A DNA stretch of 64,000 nt. It comes from Streptomyces sp. P3. GTDB lineage: Bacteria; Actinomycetota; Actinomycetes; Streptomycetales; Streptomycetaceae. The notes beneath the pieces are model-generated. The model worked only from the letters and a program-made list of their open reading frames with translations. It did not search any database and had not been told where the DNA came from. The DNA is taken from contig JAFEKX020000001.1 of NCBI GenBank assembly GCA_016893485.2, positions 372,001-436,000 of the forward strand, written 5' to 3'. Made by a program: the position numbers and the translations under genes. This document shows positions 19,492 through 29,669 of this stretch, one piece after another (the first letter of the stretch is position 1; each line of letters opens with the position of its first letter).

Positions 19492-20429
19492 TCACTGCAG
19501 CCCCTGGTGGTCCAGCCGGAAGGTGCCGGGGTGACACCTGTGTGGCGGGTGAAGAACTTGCCGAAGTTGGTGGGTTCGAGGAAGCCGAGGCGGCGGGAGA
19601 TGGTCGCCACCGGTTCGTCCGTGTGGGCGAGCAGGCGTTGGGCCTCCAGGGCGACGCGGCCGTCGATGACGTGCTTGACGGGCTGCCCGGTGGCGGCGAT
19701 GCAGGCACGGGTGAGGGTCTTGACGGTGTAGCCGAGGCGGTGGGCGTAGTCGGCGGCGCGGCGGGTGACGGCGTAGGAGCGCTCCAACTCGGCGCGGAAC
19801 CGGGCGTAGACCTCGCCACCTGCGCGTGGATCACCACTGCCTGCGGGGTGTGGCAGTCGGTCGACCTGCAACAGGACGGTGGCAAGCAGGAGTTGGAGGA
19901 TTTCCCTTGACACGGTCTGCTCCGGACGGTCGTACTCGGCCCGCAACTGGCCCAAGAGGGTCGACAGCACGGCGAACTGGGGGCCGGCGCCCAACTGCCA
20001 GCACCCGGGCCCGTACCACTCCTTGACGAGCCTGTCGGCACTGCTGCTTTGGGGCGGGAAGGCCGGCGTGAACAACAGATGCGTACCGTTCGCCGTGCCC
20101 GGCCACACGAAGCGCTGTACCTGGCCGGGGCGAGCCCACAAGAGAGTGCCGGGGCGGCAGGGGTAGGTGATGAAGTCGATCGCGTGCTCACCGCTGCCCT
20201 CGGTGATCAGGGTGAGGGTGTGGAAGTCGACCCGATGCACGAGGTCGGCCGGTCTGCCTCGCCGTCGGCGCCGCTGGTGGAGTGTGGCCAGGTCGATGAT
20301 CTCGAAGCCCGGGACCCTTTCCTCGGGCGGGTTGAAGCCGAGCCGAAGGATGGCGCCGCCCTGGGCAGGCTCGGCGTCCCCGGGGTCCCCGTGAGCCACC
20401 ACGATCTCCAGATGTCCTCGATTTACCAT
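19492..20429 (-). CDS. AraC family transcriptional regulator (frameshift near the end)
   Basis: About 312 residues. Residues 25-115 are an AraC-type cupin (FHTLTLITEGSGEHAIDF, CRPGTLLWARPGQVQRFVWP). Residues 215-305 form the DNA-binding domain, ending TISRRLGFLEPTNFGKFFTR. One missing G in GTCACCCCGG at about 19528 hides the natural end GTFRLDHQGLQ; without repair the frame would run 240 residues into the relic region, which has no matching homology. It is divergent from an MBL-fold gene 98 bp away and probably regulates it. Confidence 0.83.
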
Positions 20430-20527
20430 GCCGCGTCTTCAGCGTATCTCGTCTGCCTGCGGTTTCGCGGCGAGAGTGGAGGACATCGAGGCGGCGCGAA
20501 GCCGCCTGTACCTCAAGGAGCATTCCC

Positions 20528-21307
20528 ATGAACGGCACCGTCACGGTCCTCGACAAGGGTGCGGTCCGCATCCACAGCTACATGTCGCCGGCCGACACCT
20601 TCCACACCACCACCCAGCTGATCGAGACGCCGGCCCGGATCATCGCGATCGACGCCCAGCTCCTTCCCGCCTACGCGGACGAGGCCGTCGCCTACGCGAA
20701 GGGGCTCGGCAAGCCGTTGGACCGGCTGATCGTCACCCATGCCCACCCGGACCACTACAACGGCGCCTCCCGCTTCGCCGTCCCCGTCCATGCACTGACC
20801 CAGGTAAGGGAACAGATCGTCGTACGCGGCGACAGCCGGCTGCCCAGCGGCCTGGTCATCCCTCTCCGCGATTTCACGCCGTCCGTGGCGGTCATTCCCG
20901 GGACCGAGGTCATCGACGGTGTCCCCTTCGTCTTCGAGGCCGTCTCCGGTGGGGAAGCCGCCGACGAACTGCTCATCAAGCTGCCCGAGCAGGGCGTGCT
21001 GATCGCCCAGGACCTCGTCTACAACGACGTCCACCTCTACCTGGGCAACAACGACATCACCGGCTGGCAGCGAGCCGTCGACGCACTGGCCGCCGAGTCC
21101 GGTTACGACACGATCCTCGCCGGACACGGCCTGCCCACCGGCCCTGAGGTCTACGAGCAGGTGCACCGCTACCTCGACGACGCCCGCGAACTGCTCGACG
21201 GCGACGGTCAGGCGTACAAGAAGGCGATCGTCGACAAGTACCCGGCCCACGTCGGCCCGTTCATCATCGACATCGCCAACCGGTCCCTCTTCCCCTCCGG
21301 CAACTGA
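20528..21307 (+). CDS. MBL-fold metallo-hydrolase
   Basis: An intact 259-residue protein. The metal motif THAHPDHYNG (residues 70-79, HxHxDH complete) is followed by a Gly-rich beta-lactamase-like core and a distal His in ILAGHGLPTGPEVYEQVHRY. It belongs to the broad metallo-beta-lactamase superfamily; possible substrates include lactones and thioesters. CAAGGAG at 20515-20521 serves the ATG. It is divergent from the AraC regulator and followed by genes for secreted propellers. Confidence 0.83.
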   Translation: MNGTVTVLDKGAVRIHSYMSPADTFHTTTQLIETPARIIAIDAQLLPAYADEAVAYAKGLGKPLDRLIVTHAHPDHYNGASRFAVPVHALTQVREQIVVRGDSRLPSGLVIPLRDFTPSVAVIPGTEVIDGVPFVFEAVSGGEAADELLIKLPEQGVLIAQDLVYNDVHLYLGNNDITGWQRAVDALAAESGYDTILAGHGLPTGPEVYEQVHRYLDDARELLDGDGQAYKKAIVDKYPAHVGPFIIDIANRSLFPSGN

Positions 21308-21446
21308 ACACCCTCGGCGTGTGCCGCCCGCGCCGCGCGAATCCCCGGCCGTCTGCGCGGCCCGCATCCCCTCTGCTCGCGCCCCGGGTCCGTTGATTAC
21401 GCCCCCTAGTAACTAGCAACCCACGCATCCTGCACGGAGATCCGTC

Positions 21447-22454
21447 ATGTCCCAGACCCGCCTCCCTCGTTCCCGCGCCGCAGCCGTGGCGGTGGCCTCC
21501 CTCCTTGTCCTGGGTGGCGCCGCCCCCGCCCTGGCCGCCTCCGGCGGCGATGCGCCCCATGCCGCCGCCTGGCATCACCGGGAACCGTTGCCCACCAGCT
21601 ACTCCATCCCGGGCGACAAGACCTATCCCGAGGGCATCGCCCGGCAAAGCGGCACGCCCTACTTCTACGTCGGCAGCACCAGCGACGGCACCATCTACCG
21701 CGGCGACGTCCGCCGGAGCACGACCAAGGTGTTCCTCCCGGGCGGCAAGGACGGACGGACTTCTGTCGCGGGCATGAAGACCGACAGCGCGGGACGGCTC
21801 ATCGTCGCCGGCGGCGCGACCGGCAAGGTCTTCGTCTACGACACCCGCACCCACGCCCTGCTGCACGTGTTCGACACCGGCCGCACCGACACCTTCCTCA
21901 ACGACGTCGCCCTCGCCCCCAACGGCGACGCCTACATCTCCGACTCGATCCACCCGGCGCTATGGCACATCACCGCCGCCGAACTGAAGAGCGAGAAGGT
22001 ACAACAGCCGCTGAACGTGGGCGTGGACCTGACGGACTCGCCGATGGTCTACGACGACGGTTTCAACGGCAACGGCCTCGTTGTCACCGGCGACGGCCGC
22101 TACGTCCTGCTCGCCGATTACAACGACTACGCCTTCTACCGCATTGACCTCCACACCCGCCAGGTCGTCCCGATCGACCTCGGCGGCGCCAAGGGCGTCT
22201 CCGGCGACGGTCTGCTGCTGCGGGCAACACCCTGACCGCCGTCACCGAACTCGACCACCCCGAGGGCCAGATCAGCGTCCCTCAAGCTGAGCCACGACTA
22301 CACCAAGGCCACACTCGTGCGGACCATCCACGGCCACGGCATGCACAGCCCCTCCACGGCCGCCGTCGACGGCCACGATCTGCTGATCGTCAACTTCCAG
22401 TTCCAGATCGCCGACCCGAAGCTCCCGTTCAACGTGGTGCGGGTCCACGTCTGA
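21447..22454 (+). CDS. Secreted SMP-30/gluconolactonase-like beta-propeller (two frameshifts)
   Basis: A Sec signal peptide (SRAAAVAVASLLVLGGAAPALA, residues 8-30) precedes a propeller-like protein: YPEGIARQSGTPYFYVGST, AGMKTDSAGRLIVAGG, LNDVALAPNGDAYISDSIHP and NGLVVTGDGRYVLLADYN are the repeated blade motifs of SMP-30/gluconolactonase relatives. Frames change at about 22218 and 22278, after which the protein ends FQFQIADPKLPFNVVRVHV. The reconstructed length is about 335 residues. It should be an extracellular lactonase-like or binding protein. A similar gene lies at 23175. Confidence 0.75.
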
Positions 22455-22497
22455 CAGACACAGGCAAAGCGCGGCAAGAGAAGGGACACCACTCTCA

Positions 22498-23077
22498 TGC
22501 AGATCACCATCGTCGGTGCCGGCAACAGGGCCCGAGGCATCGCCACCGGCACCCCGGCGGGCGGCCATGCCGTCACCGCCACCGTCACCGCCGAGAACCC
22601 CGGCAAGGCCGTACGTCTCGTCGACTAACTGCGCGGGCAGGCAACCGGCGACGGCGCCGAGCACCCGCCGCCGCCGTCTACGGATCGCGGCTCGGCGGAA
22701 GGGCGTTGATCGACATCAGCAACCCCATCGACGCCTCACTCGACGCGTTGGTCGTCGCCCGGGAACCTCCGCCGCCGAAGAGATCGCCGAGGCAGCGGGA
22801 CCGGCCGTTCGGGTCGTGAAGTCGTTCAACACCGCGTTCGCCACGACCCGGGTCGCCGGAGAGGCGAACGGGACTCCGCTGGACGTGTTCAACGCCGACG
22901 ACAGGGCCGCCCGCAAGCACATCGCCGAGCTGCTCACCTCCGGCGGGCTGAACCCGGTCGACGTCGGCGCGCTCAAGCACGCCTGCGGAATGGAGAGCTT
23001 CCAGCTGCTGCACATGGCCCTGCAGATCCGCGAGGCGGGCCACGGCTGGGCCAGCGATCAAGATCGTCGCCTCCTGA
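22498..23077 (+). pseudogene. NADPH-dependent F420 reductase-like remnant
   Basis: The N-terminal dinucleotide-binding start MQITIVGAGNRARGIATGT is followed by an in-frame TAA at 22626-22628. Later pieces VDISNPIDASLDALVV (another frame) and SAAEEIAEAAGPAVRVVKSF, then GLNPVDVGALKHACGMESFQ and MALQIREAGHGW, match the NADPH-dependent F420 reductase / NAD(P)-binding family. About 30 central residues are gone. The natural C-terminus (AIKIVAS) is still readable before TGA at 23075. Internal stop plus deletion make this a true pseudogene. Confidence 0.75.
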
Positions 23078-23174
23078 GCCGTGCGGGCACCACCCCACCG
23101 AGCCCCACTGCCGGCTCGAACCCCCACGGGCCTGCAGTGGACCATCAGCACCACGCCAACAGGAGAACCATCCC

Positions 23175-24111
23175 ATGCACCTCCGTACCTCCCTGACCAC
23201 CCTCGCGGTCGCCGCCCTGCTGCCCGCCGCGGCCAGCGCCACCGCGGCGACCGAGCCCCTCTCAGCGCCGCACATCACCAACCACTTCAAGCTGACCGCC
23301 TCACAGCAGCCCGAGAACATCACCGTCGACCGCACCGGGGCGGCGTACCTGACCTTCTCCTTCGCCCGCCAGATCGTCCGGGTCTCCCCCGGCCACCGAC
23401 CGCACGTCCTGGCCACCCTGCCGGCCCCGGCCAAAGCGAGCACCCCCAACCTGGGCAGGGCGTTCGTCGGAGGCATCGCCCGCGCCGACGACGGCACTCT
23501 CTACGTCACCTATGCCACCGGCACCGCTGACCTCACCGGCGTTTGGGCCGTCCACCCCGGCGGCCGCCCGCACCGCATCGCCGCACTCCCCGCCGACGGG
23601 CTGCCCAACGGCCTCGCCCTCGACCAGCATGTCAAGAAGCTCTACGTCACGGACTCCGTGCGGGGCGTCATCTACCGCCTGCCGACACGCGGCGGGAAGG
23701 CCACCGTCTGGGCCAAGGGCACGCCGCTGGAGCCCACCACGTTGGCCGGCGCCAACGGGCTGAAGCTGCACAACGGTTCCGTGTGGGCCACCAATCTCGA
23801 CCGGGGAACCATGCTGCGCATCCCGGTCACCGCCAGGGCACCGCAGGGACCATCCAGATCCGGGCCACCGGCATGCCGTCCATCGACGACTTCGCCTTCA
23901 CCGGCCATGGCGACACGCTCCTCGCCGCCCGCGACAGCAACGAGGTCGACCTCGTCCGTCCGAGCGGCACCCACACCGCCGTCCTCACTCCGGCCGACGG
24001 CCTTCAGACCCCACGTCCGTCGCGGTCCACGACGGCAAGGCATACATCCCCAGCGCCGCCTACATGACCGACAAGGATCCCAATCTGCTCATCGCCCACC
24101 TCGACCGCTGA
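23175..24111 (+). CDS. Secreted SMP-30-like beta-propeller protein (two frameshifts)
   Basis: The signal peptide MHLRTSLTTLAVAALLPAAA is followed by blade-like repeats (NITVDRTGAAYLTFSFARQI, VGGIARADDGTLYVTYATGT, PNGLALDQHVKKLYVTDSVR, ANGLKLHNGSVWATNLDRGT). The frame changes at about 23838 (continuing MPSIDDFAFTGHGDTLLAARD) and about 24012 (SVAVHDGKAYIPSAAYM), ending LLIAHLDR. Total about 311 residues. AGGAGAA at 23161-23167 gives the start. Homologous in layout to the 21447 gene; exported, reaction unknown. Confidence 0.75.
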
Positions 24112-24148
24112 CCCGGTCGGGAGGACCCGCTCCACCGGTGTCGCGGCG

Positions 24149-24217
24149 TGACCCACTTTCGATCCCCTGCGCCCTACGGGTGCAGGGGCGCACGCACGTG
24201 AACCGAAAGCGGGTCAC
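24149..24217. terminator. Nested inverted repeat / hairpin
   Basis: An inner stem pairs 24164-24174 (CCCCTGCGCCC) with 24178-24188 (GGGTGCAGGGG), 10 of 11 bases around a 3-nt loop. An outer pair, GTGACCCACTTTCG at 24149-24162 and CGAAAGCGGGTCAC at 24204-24217, matches in 13 of 14. It starts 38 bp after the propeller gene and is probably its terminator. Confidence 0.6.
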
Positions 24218-24588
24218 GCGGGTCATGCAGGAGGAACGCCCGACCACCGGGGTAACACGCCGGACGTCGCGGTCGCCGGCGAAGCCGGATCACACGGCGC
24301 ACCGGCCCCGGACCTGATCCAGCGGCAATTCACCACGTCGATGGTCGGAGCACAGGTCAGCGTCACAGCGGCCAGAGTCGGTGCCTGCACATCCACCATG
24401 GTCCTGTCAGAACCGGTCCACTGGAGCCAGGGCAGTACGGCAAAGGGTGCGAGCCGTCCCTCATCTGTGTTCGAACCGGCCGTATGGGCTGCCGTATGGG
24501 CTCACCGAAAGCCGCCGGGCAGTAATTCCCCATGGTCCGGACATGATCGGTACGGTGACAACCGGGACTACGAAGGGGTGGCGCCGCT
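24218..24588. other. Upstream region of the MarR gene
   Basis: About 370 bases with no gene. AAGGGG at 24573-24578 is the ribosome site for the TTG start that follows. No clear operator was found. Confidence 0.45.
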
Positions 24589-25082
24589 TTGAGCGAGCAG
24601 ACGGGCATCAAGACGGCGAAGGAAGCCGCGGACGACGGACTCGTGCTGGCGTTCGGACGGCTGCAAGGCGCTGCCAACCGGCTGGCCTACATTCTCGGTC
24701 GGGCACTTGAGGAGCAGTGCGGCATCAGCCATCTGATGTTCGAGGTGCTGCTGATCCTCGGGCGTGCGGGCGAGCCGGGGCTTTCGATGCGGGCCATCGC
24801 CCAGGAACAGGTTCTCACCACCGGTGGAGCGACCCGGCTGGTGGATCGTATGGAGGCGGCGGGACTCGTGACACGCGTGGAGTCGCCTGCCGACCGGCGC
24901 GGGAAGCTGGTGCGGTTGACCCCGCTGGGCGAGGAGACGACGGTCCGGGCGTCCCGGATCCACGTGGAAAACATCAGGCAGTACTTCGTGGAGCCCTCCC
25001 CAAGGCGGACCGCGAGCGGTTTCAGGAGGACCTACGCATCCTCAGTCACACGGCCCGAGACCTTCTTCCCCGACTGCCGTGA
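24589..25082 (+). CDS. MarR family transcriptional regulator (one frameshift)
   Basis: About 164 residues from TTG 24589 (AAGGGG ten bases upstream). The winged helix-turn-helix is clear: FEVLLILGRAGEPGLSMRA, QVLTTGGATRLVDRMEAAGL, then the wing ESPADRRGKLVRLTPLGEE. At about 24993 a base in the C-rich stretch is missing, and the C-terminal dimer helix continues as ALPKADRERFQEDLRILSHT in another frame, ending RDLLPRLP. A decayed paralogue lies at 19140-19385. The regulated gene is not evident. Confidence 0.82.
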
Positions 25083-25713
25083 CCTGTCCCCCGCGCCGGC
25101 GTCGAAGCCGTGAGGGCGACCACACCCGTGCGGCCCACTGGCACGTGACGCTCACGCCCTGCACGGCGTGATCATCCGCGGCTGTGAACTCCTTTCACAG
25201 AAGGCCCGGCGACGAGCTGCGCATCGATCAGCTGGCAACCGGTAGTGACCGGGCCCGCGGAGCTGTCTACTCCAGCGCCGCCCGGGGCGCGACGTCTCGC
25301 CGGAGGTGAAGGACCGCATTGTGGTGTCGGCCGTCTGATCTGCTGAACATCCCCGCCAGGCCATCTCACCGTCCGCCGACCGACCGCGCCGCCACCTCGC
25401 CCCCGTCCGCATCACACGCTTGAGTAGAGACAATCACCCGATACCCCTACACAAAGGGTGCTCTCCGCCGCTTTTCACTGAATCGCGCGCCAGCCATTGA
25501 CGATGCGGGCGATATTCCTATCATCCTCAGTGTCCGAAACCCCGAGTAACGTTCGGGATATCGGACAGGTCGGCTGGCTGGGCTCAGCGGACAACGCCGG
25601 CCGCACCAAAGCCCCTCCGTCACATCCGATCGGCACGAACCCTGCTCAAGCCAACAAGTTCGACCAGCGACTCGCACCATGCAGGCACCCACCGACCACG
25701 CCAGGAGTTCAGC
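25083..25713. other. Intergenic region upstream of the arabinofuranosidase
   Basis: About 630 bases without a convincing gene. A small hairpin (CTGTGAA/TTCACAG) lies near 25183-25200. An imperfect inverted repeat CCGAAAC...GTTCGG near 25530-25556 could be a sugar-regulator site; this is only a guess. Confidence 0.4.
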
Positions 25714-26835
25714 ATGTCCATCAAAATGTCATGCTCATGCTTAACGGTACGGCCCGCATCCCCTCCCCGCCGGTTCGCACCCGTCAGCGGATCGCGAAGG
25801 CTCTGGTGTTCGCGGTGACGTTGCTGGCCCTGGCACTGACGCCCTTGGCCCGGCCCGTCTCGGCGTCGGCGGCCGGCGCGGCGCCCTGCGACCTCTACGC
25901 CGCAGGCGGCACACCCTGCGTGGCCGCGCACAGCACCACCCGCGCCCTGTTCGCCGCCTACAACGGCCCCCTGTACCAGGTGCGCCGCACCTCCGACAAC
26001 GCAACCCGGGACATCGGCGTCCTCAGCGCGGGCGGCGTCGCCAACGCCGCCACGCAGGACTCGTTCTGCGCCGGCACGACTTGTCTCATCACCGTCATCT
26101 ACGACCAGACAGGCCGGAACAACCGCCTCACCCAGGCGCCTCCCGGAGGGTTCTCCGGCCCGGCCGCAGGCGGCTACGACAACCTCGCCAACGCGACCGC
26201 GGCACCCATCACGGTCGCCGGGCACAAGGCCTACGGCGTCTACGTGGCAACCGGCACCGGATACCGCAACAACACCACCAACGGGGTCGCCAAGGGAGAC
26301 CAGCCGGAAGGAATGTACGCCGTCCTCGACGGCACGCACTACAACGGCGGCTGCTGCTTCGACTACGGCAACGCCGAGACCAACAGCCGGGACAACGGCA
26401 ACGGCACCATGGAAGCCATCTACTTCGGCAACATCAAGGTCTGGGGCTACGGCAGCGGAAACGGCCCCTGGATCATGGCCGACCTGGAGAACGGCCTGTT
26501 CTCCGGGGTCAACCAGCACTACAACGCCAATGACCCGTCGATCAGCAGCCGCTACCTCACCGCGATCATCAAGGGCGGGGGCCAACCGGTGGGCCATCCG
26601 CGGCGGCAACGCCCAGTCCGGCGGCCTGTCGACCTTCTACAACGGAGTCCGCCCCAACGTCACGGGCTACAACCCGATGAAGAAGGAAGGAGCCATCATT
26701 CTCGGCATCGGCGGCGACAACAGCCATGGCGCAACCGGCACCTTCTACGAGGGCGTGATGACGTCCGGCTATCCGTCGGACGCCACCGAGAACGCGGTAC
26801 AGACCAACATAACGGCGGCCGGCTACGGAAGGTAG
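25714..26835 (+). CDS. GH54 alpha-L-arabinofuranosidase, secreted (frameshifted)
   Basis: The mature part matches the AbfB catalytic domain (PF09206 type): APCDLYAAGGTPCVAAHSTT, ITVIYDQTGRNNRLTQAPPG, GTHYNGGCCFDYGNAET, IMADLENGLFSGVN, and after a frame change at about 26580 GIGGDNSHGATGTFYEGVM with TSGYPSDATENAVQ. In fungal AbfB the Glu of DLENGL and the Asp of GGDNS are the catalytic pair. A signal-peptide core (LVFAVTLLALALTPLA) precedes it. AGGAG at 25703-25707 points to ATG 25714, which is in a different frame from the signal core, so another frameshift near 25770 is likely; otherwise ATG 25731. No C-terminal arabinose-binding CBM42 is present. It releases arabinose outside the cell. Confidence 0.83.
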
Positions 26836-27154
26836 AACCCGGACGGGCGAGCAACTCCCTTGCGTTCGGGGCTCGTTCGACCACAAGCCGGGGACCCGTC
26901 TGGTCCGCGACTCCAGGACCGCACGGGATGCCCGACCACTCGGTCCTCGCGCGCAAGCCCGGCCGAAGGCTCCGGAGTATGTCTCTCGCACACCACGAAG
27001 CCGCGCTCGTTCAAGGCGCCACGACCAGGGCCGATGAGGTTTCGTCGGTCAAGCGAGTGGCGCCTGCCCGGGCCGCTCCTTCAGCCGGACGCCCGGTAGT
27101 GGAGCGGCCTGTGTCCGTGGACTTCGAGAGTCGGCGGTCGCAGCGCACTCAGGG
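26836..27154. other. Convergent spacer
   Basis: About 320 bases between the arabinofuranosidase and a convergent hydrolase remnant. I see no gene, hairpin or repeat of note. Confidence 0.45.
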
Positions 27155-27655
27155 CTACGCGACGGCGACGCCCCGCGCGACCGCCGCGGCGAGGACGTCG
27201 GCGACCTCATCGGGATGGGACAGGTGCGGGCAGTGGCCGGACGGGACGCGCGCGCTGAGCGCGGTGTGCACGACCCACTGGGTCTGGAAGGCCGGAGGCA
27301 ACACCCGGTCCTCTGTGATCACGATGTACGTCAGGTGGCACCTGTCCCGGTGCTGCGCCCAGCCTCCCGGTGAAAGCGCGCATGCCCTGCCAGTCGAGAC
27401 GCTTGACGGCTTGAGGTCGCGGGGACGCCACCGTAGGAGTGGGCGGCGAGCACGACGGGCCGCCGACCGCCCGGACAGCCGAGCGGACCACCGCGACGTC
27501 CTCGGTCAGCCCCTGGGAGGGGGCACTGCCTGGGTCGCTGCTGGGCAACTGCACAGCGCGGGAGGCGATCCCTCGGGCGATGAGATGCTCGCGCAGCGGG
27601 TCGAATAGCCAGGGGGCGTGCAGCGCCCCTGCACCAGGACGACGGCCGGGTCCAT
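27155..27655 (-). pseudogene. Alpha/beta hydrolase, short and frameshifted
   Basis: Pieces in order: MDPAVVLVQG, then (one G lost at about 27625) ALHAPWLFDPLREHLIARGI, QLPSSDPGSAPSQGLTEDVA with VVRSAVRAVGGP, and in a third frame LPPAFQTQWVVHTALSARVP and SGHCPHLSHPDEVADVLAAA. The last contains the probable catalytic His. The nucleophile elbow (GHSYGG type) that should follow VGGP is scrambled, and the total of about 165 residues is well below the usual 230. Probably inactive. Confidence 0.62.
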
Positions 27656-27676
27656 CGGAAACATCCTCGAGTGCGG

Positions 27677-27712
27677 CCGTACGCCGCGGGGTGTGCGCCC
27701 CGCGGCGTACGG
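27677..27712. terminator. Strong 15-bp hairpin
   Basis: CCGTACGCCGCGGGG (27677-27691) and its exact complement (27698-27712) enclose a 6-nt loop TGTGCG. It lies 20 bp after the last gene of the DsbA/MBL/NTF2 operon (minus strand) and is the strongest terminator in the window. Confidence 0.8.
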
Positions 27713-27731
27713 TTCCGGGCAGTGCGGTGGG

Positions 27732-28141
27732 TCAGCCGGCCATGGCGTCACGGACGAGAGCGGTGTCGACGAACTGCTCGAAGCGGACGATGAGTCCTCC
27801 GCGTACGACGAAGTGATGTGCCACCCGGACGTCGATCTCCTTGCCGGTGGCCTTGTTGATGGCGGTGTAACGGGCCAGGACGACGACGTTCTCACCCTCG
27901 ACGACATAGGTGTCGTCATGGGCGGTCCAGCCCTCCCAGTCCTGACCCAGCCGTTCCATCACGGCAGCCGTGACACCCTCAGGAGTACGGTAGGTGCCGC
28001 CCAGGGGAAGCCGGCCATCTCCGTCCACTCCACATCCGGCGCCAGAGTGGCCCGCAAAGCCTCCAGGTCACCGGCGGCCGAGGCCAGATACTGACGCCGT
28101 ACGACATCGGCGGGAGCGGTCGATACCGCGAACTCGACCAT
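27732..28141 (-). CDS. SnoaL-like/NTF2-fold protein (one frameshift)
   Basis: About 136 residues: MVEFAVSTAPADVVRRQYLA and DLEALRATLAPDVEWTEMAG, then, after one C is lost at about 28006, FPLGGTYRTPEGVTAAVMER, TYVVEGENVVVLARYTAINK and VRVAHHFVVRGGLIVRFEQF. This is the cone-shaped NTF2-like fold of ketosteroid-isomerase/SnoaL relatives. The start lies 2 bp after the stop of the MBL gene, so the two are coupled. Substrate unknown. Confidence 0.78.
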
Positions 28142-28143
28142 GG

Positions 28144-28950
28144 TCAGCCCCACTTCATCTCACCCTTGGCGACCTTGGCACCGATCTGTGCGGCGATCAG
28201 CATCCCGTGACCCGGATACCGCTTGACGAGAGCCTCGGTCAACGCCGCGCCATCAGCCGCCGCGGCCAACTCCTCCTCGAAAGCGAGGAGATACTCACGG
28301 GTGGCGGTGATCGCCGACGCGTTCGCCGCCGTACCCGGCAGACGATGACCCGCCACCACCAGCTCCGGTTCGAGGGCGGCCATGTCGTCCAGCAGGCCGA
28401 TCCACACGGCGCGGTCGCCGGGTGTGGGCGTGTCCGCGACCCATACGTGCTCCTGCTGGAACAGCAGCACACCGCCCAGGAGGGCACGATGCTCGGCCTG
28501 CCACAGGTAGTGGCGGTCGGGCAGGCCGGCCGGGCCACCCTTCAGCTCGAAGCGATGGCCCTCCAGGGTGAGGTCACCGGTCAGCGGAGTCAGTCCGACC
28601 AGGCGGGTGGGCAGATTCGCGCCCAGCGCCGCCCATGCCTTCAGCTTGCCCTCGTAGGAGTCACGGATGTGCTCGATCACCAGTGGTGTGGCCACGAAGT
28701 CCGCGTCGGGGAATGCGTCGGCGATCACCTCCGCGCCGAAGTAGAAGTCGGGATCGGCATGGCTGACGAACACCGTGGTCAGCTTCCTGCCCGAGTCCAG
28801 GACCTCCGCGGCCAGGCGGTGGCCGTCAGCCCGCGTGAAGGCGGCATCGATCAGCAACGCCTCGCTCTCACCCGTGACCAGGGTCGCGGTCTTGTTCTTG
28901 GATCCAGCCGGAAAGTCCAGGTCGAGGATCTTGAAGTCCAGCGTGCTCAT
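28144..28950 (-). CDS. MBL-fold hydrolase with altered metal motif
   Basis: An intact 268-residue protein. In place of HxHxDH it has SHADPDFYFG (residues 63-72), so the second and third His are Asp and Phe; the distal region keeps VVAGHRLPGT. The fold features (LIDAAFTRADGHRLAAEVL, LLGGVLLFQQEHVWVADTP) are otherwise normal. Some annotated MBL-fold subgroups carry this variant, but metal use is uncertain. It is the middle gene of a three-gene operon. Confidence 0.78.
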   Translation of the reverse strand: MSTLDFKILDLDFPAGSKNKTATLVTGESEALLIDAAFTRADGHRLAAEVLDSGRKLTTVFVSHADPDFYFGAEVIADAFPDADFVATPLVIEHIRDSYEGKLKAWAALGANLPTRLVGLTPLTGDLTLEGHRFELKGGPAGLPDRHYLWQAEHRALLGGVLLFQQEHVWVADTPTPGDRAVWIGLLDDMAALEPELVVAGHRLPGTAANASAITATREYLLAFEEELAAAADGAALTEALVKRYPGHGMLIAAQIGAKVAKGEMKWG

Positions 28951-28981
28951 GATGGTTCCTTCGGGAGGGTGGGGTCGGGTG

Positions 28982-29608
28982 TCAGGAGGAGCGGGTGGAG
29001 GCGAATGCGGTCAGGCGCCGCTCCACCTCCTCGGTGGTGGCGTGGCCGTTCGCCAGGACGGTGACGCGGTCGCCGTCGATGGCCAGGAGCGTGGGGAAGG
29101 CGTCGACACCCAACTCGGCCGCGCGCGCGAAGTCGGCTTCAGCCGCGGCCCGGGACTCGGTCGCTTCGAAGGCGCCGGCGACCTCGTCCTCGTCCAGGCC
29201 GGCCCTCGCGGCGATCTTCCGGTACGTGGTGGGGTCGGAAAGGCTCAGGCCGTCGACGTAGAAGGCGTGCTGCAGCTCCGTCGCCAACTCCACCGCGCGG
29301 GCGGGGGCTGTTTGACGCAGTGCGGCGACTCCGCGGGCGGCGGCGTGGGAGTCCATGACGAACGAACCGTCGGCGATCAACCGGTCGTAGGCTTCGCCGA
29401 ACTCGGCGCCCGTCAGCTCGGCGATCCTGGCGTTCGCACCCTGGACGTATCCGAACTCACGGATCGGCACCCGGCGCGAGCCGGTGAACAGGCCTCCGGA
29501 GACCACGTCCACGTCGAGCTCCGGATGCAGCGACATCACCTCGCGCAGTGTCGGGGAGAAGCCGTGCGACCAACCGCAGTAGGCGTCGAATACGTAGACC
29601 AGTTTCAT
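28982..29608 (-). CDS. DsbA family (FrnE-like) oxidoreductase
   Basis: An intact 208-residue protein. The thioredoxin-fold active site is YCGWSHG at residues 10-16, with a single Cys (CxxC replaced by CGWS), followed by a DsbA-type helical insertion and the cis-Pro region LGVDAFPTLLAIDGDRVTVL. The lack of a second Cys argues against simple disulfide exchange; it may act by a one-Cys or glutathione/mycothiol-type mechanism (inference). No signal peptide, so cytoplasmic. It is first in an operon with the MBL and NTF2-like genes. Confidence 0.82.
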   Translation of the reverse strand: MKLVYVFDAYCGWSHGFSPTLREVMSLHPELDVDVVSGGLFTGSRRVPIREFGYVQGANARIAELTGAEFGEAYDRLIADGSFVMDSHAAARGVAALRQTAPARAVELATELQHAFYVDGLSLSDPTTYRKIAARAGLDEDEVAGAFEATESRAAAEADFARAAELGVDAFPTLLAIDGDRVTVLANGHATTEEVERRLTAFASTRSS

Positions 29609-29669
29609 GGGAAACCTCGAAAAGGTGTGGTGCCCGCCTGGTGCGAGCGAGTCACCTCCACAACATTAC

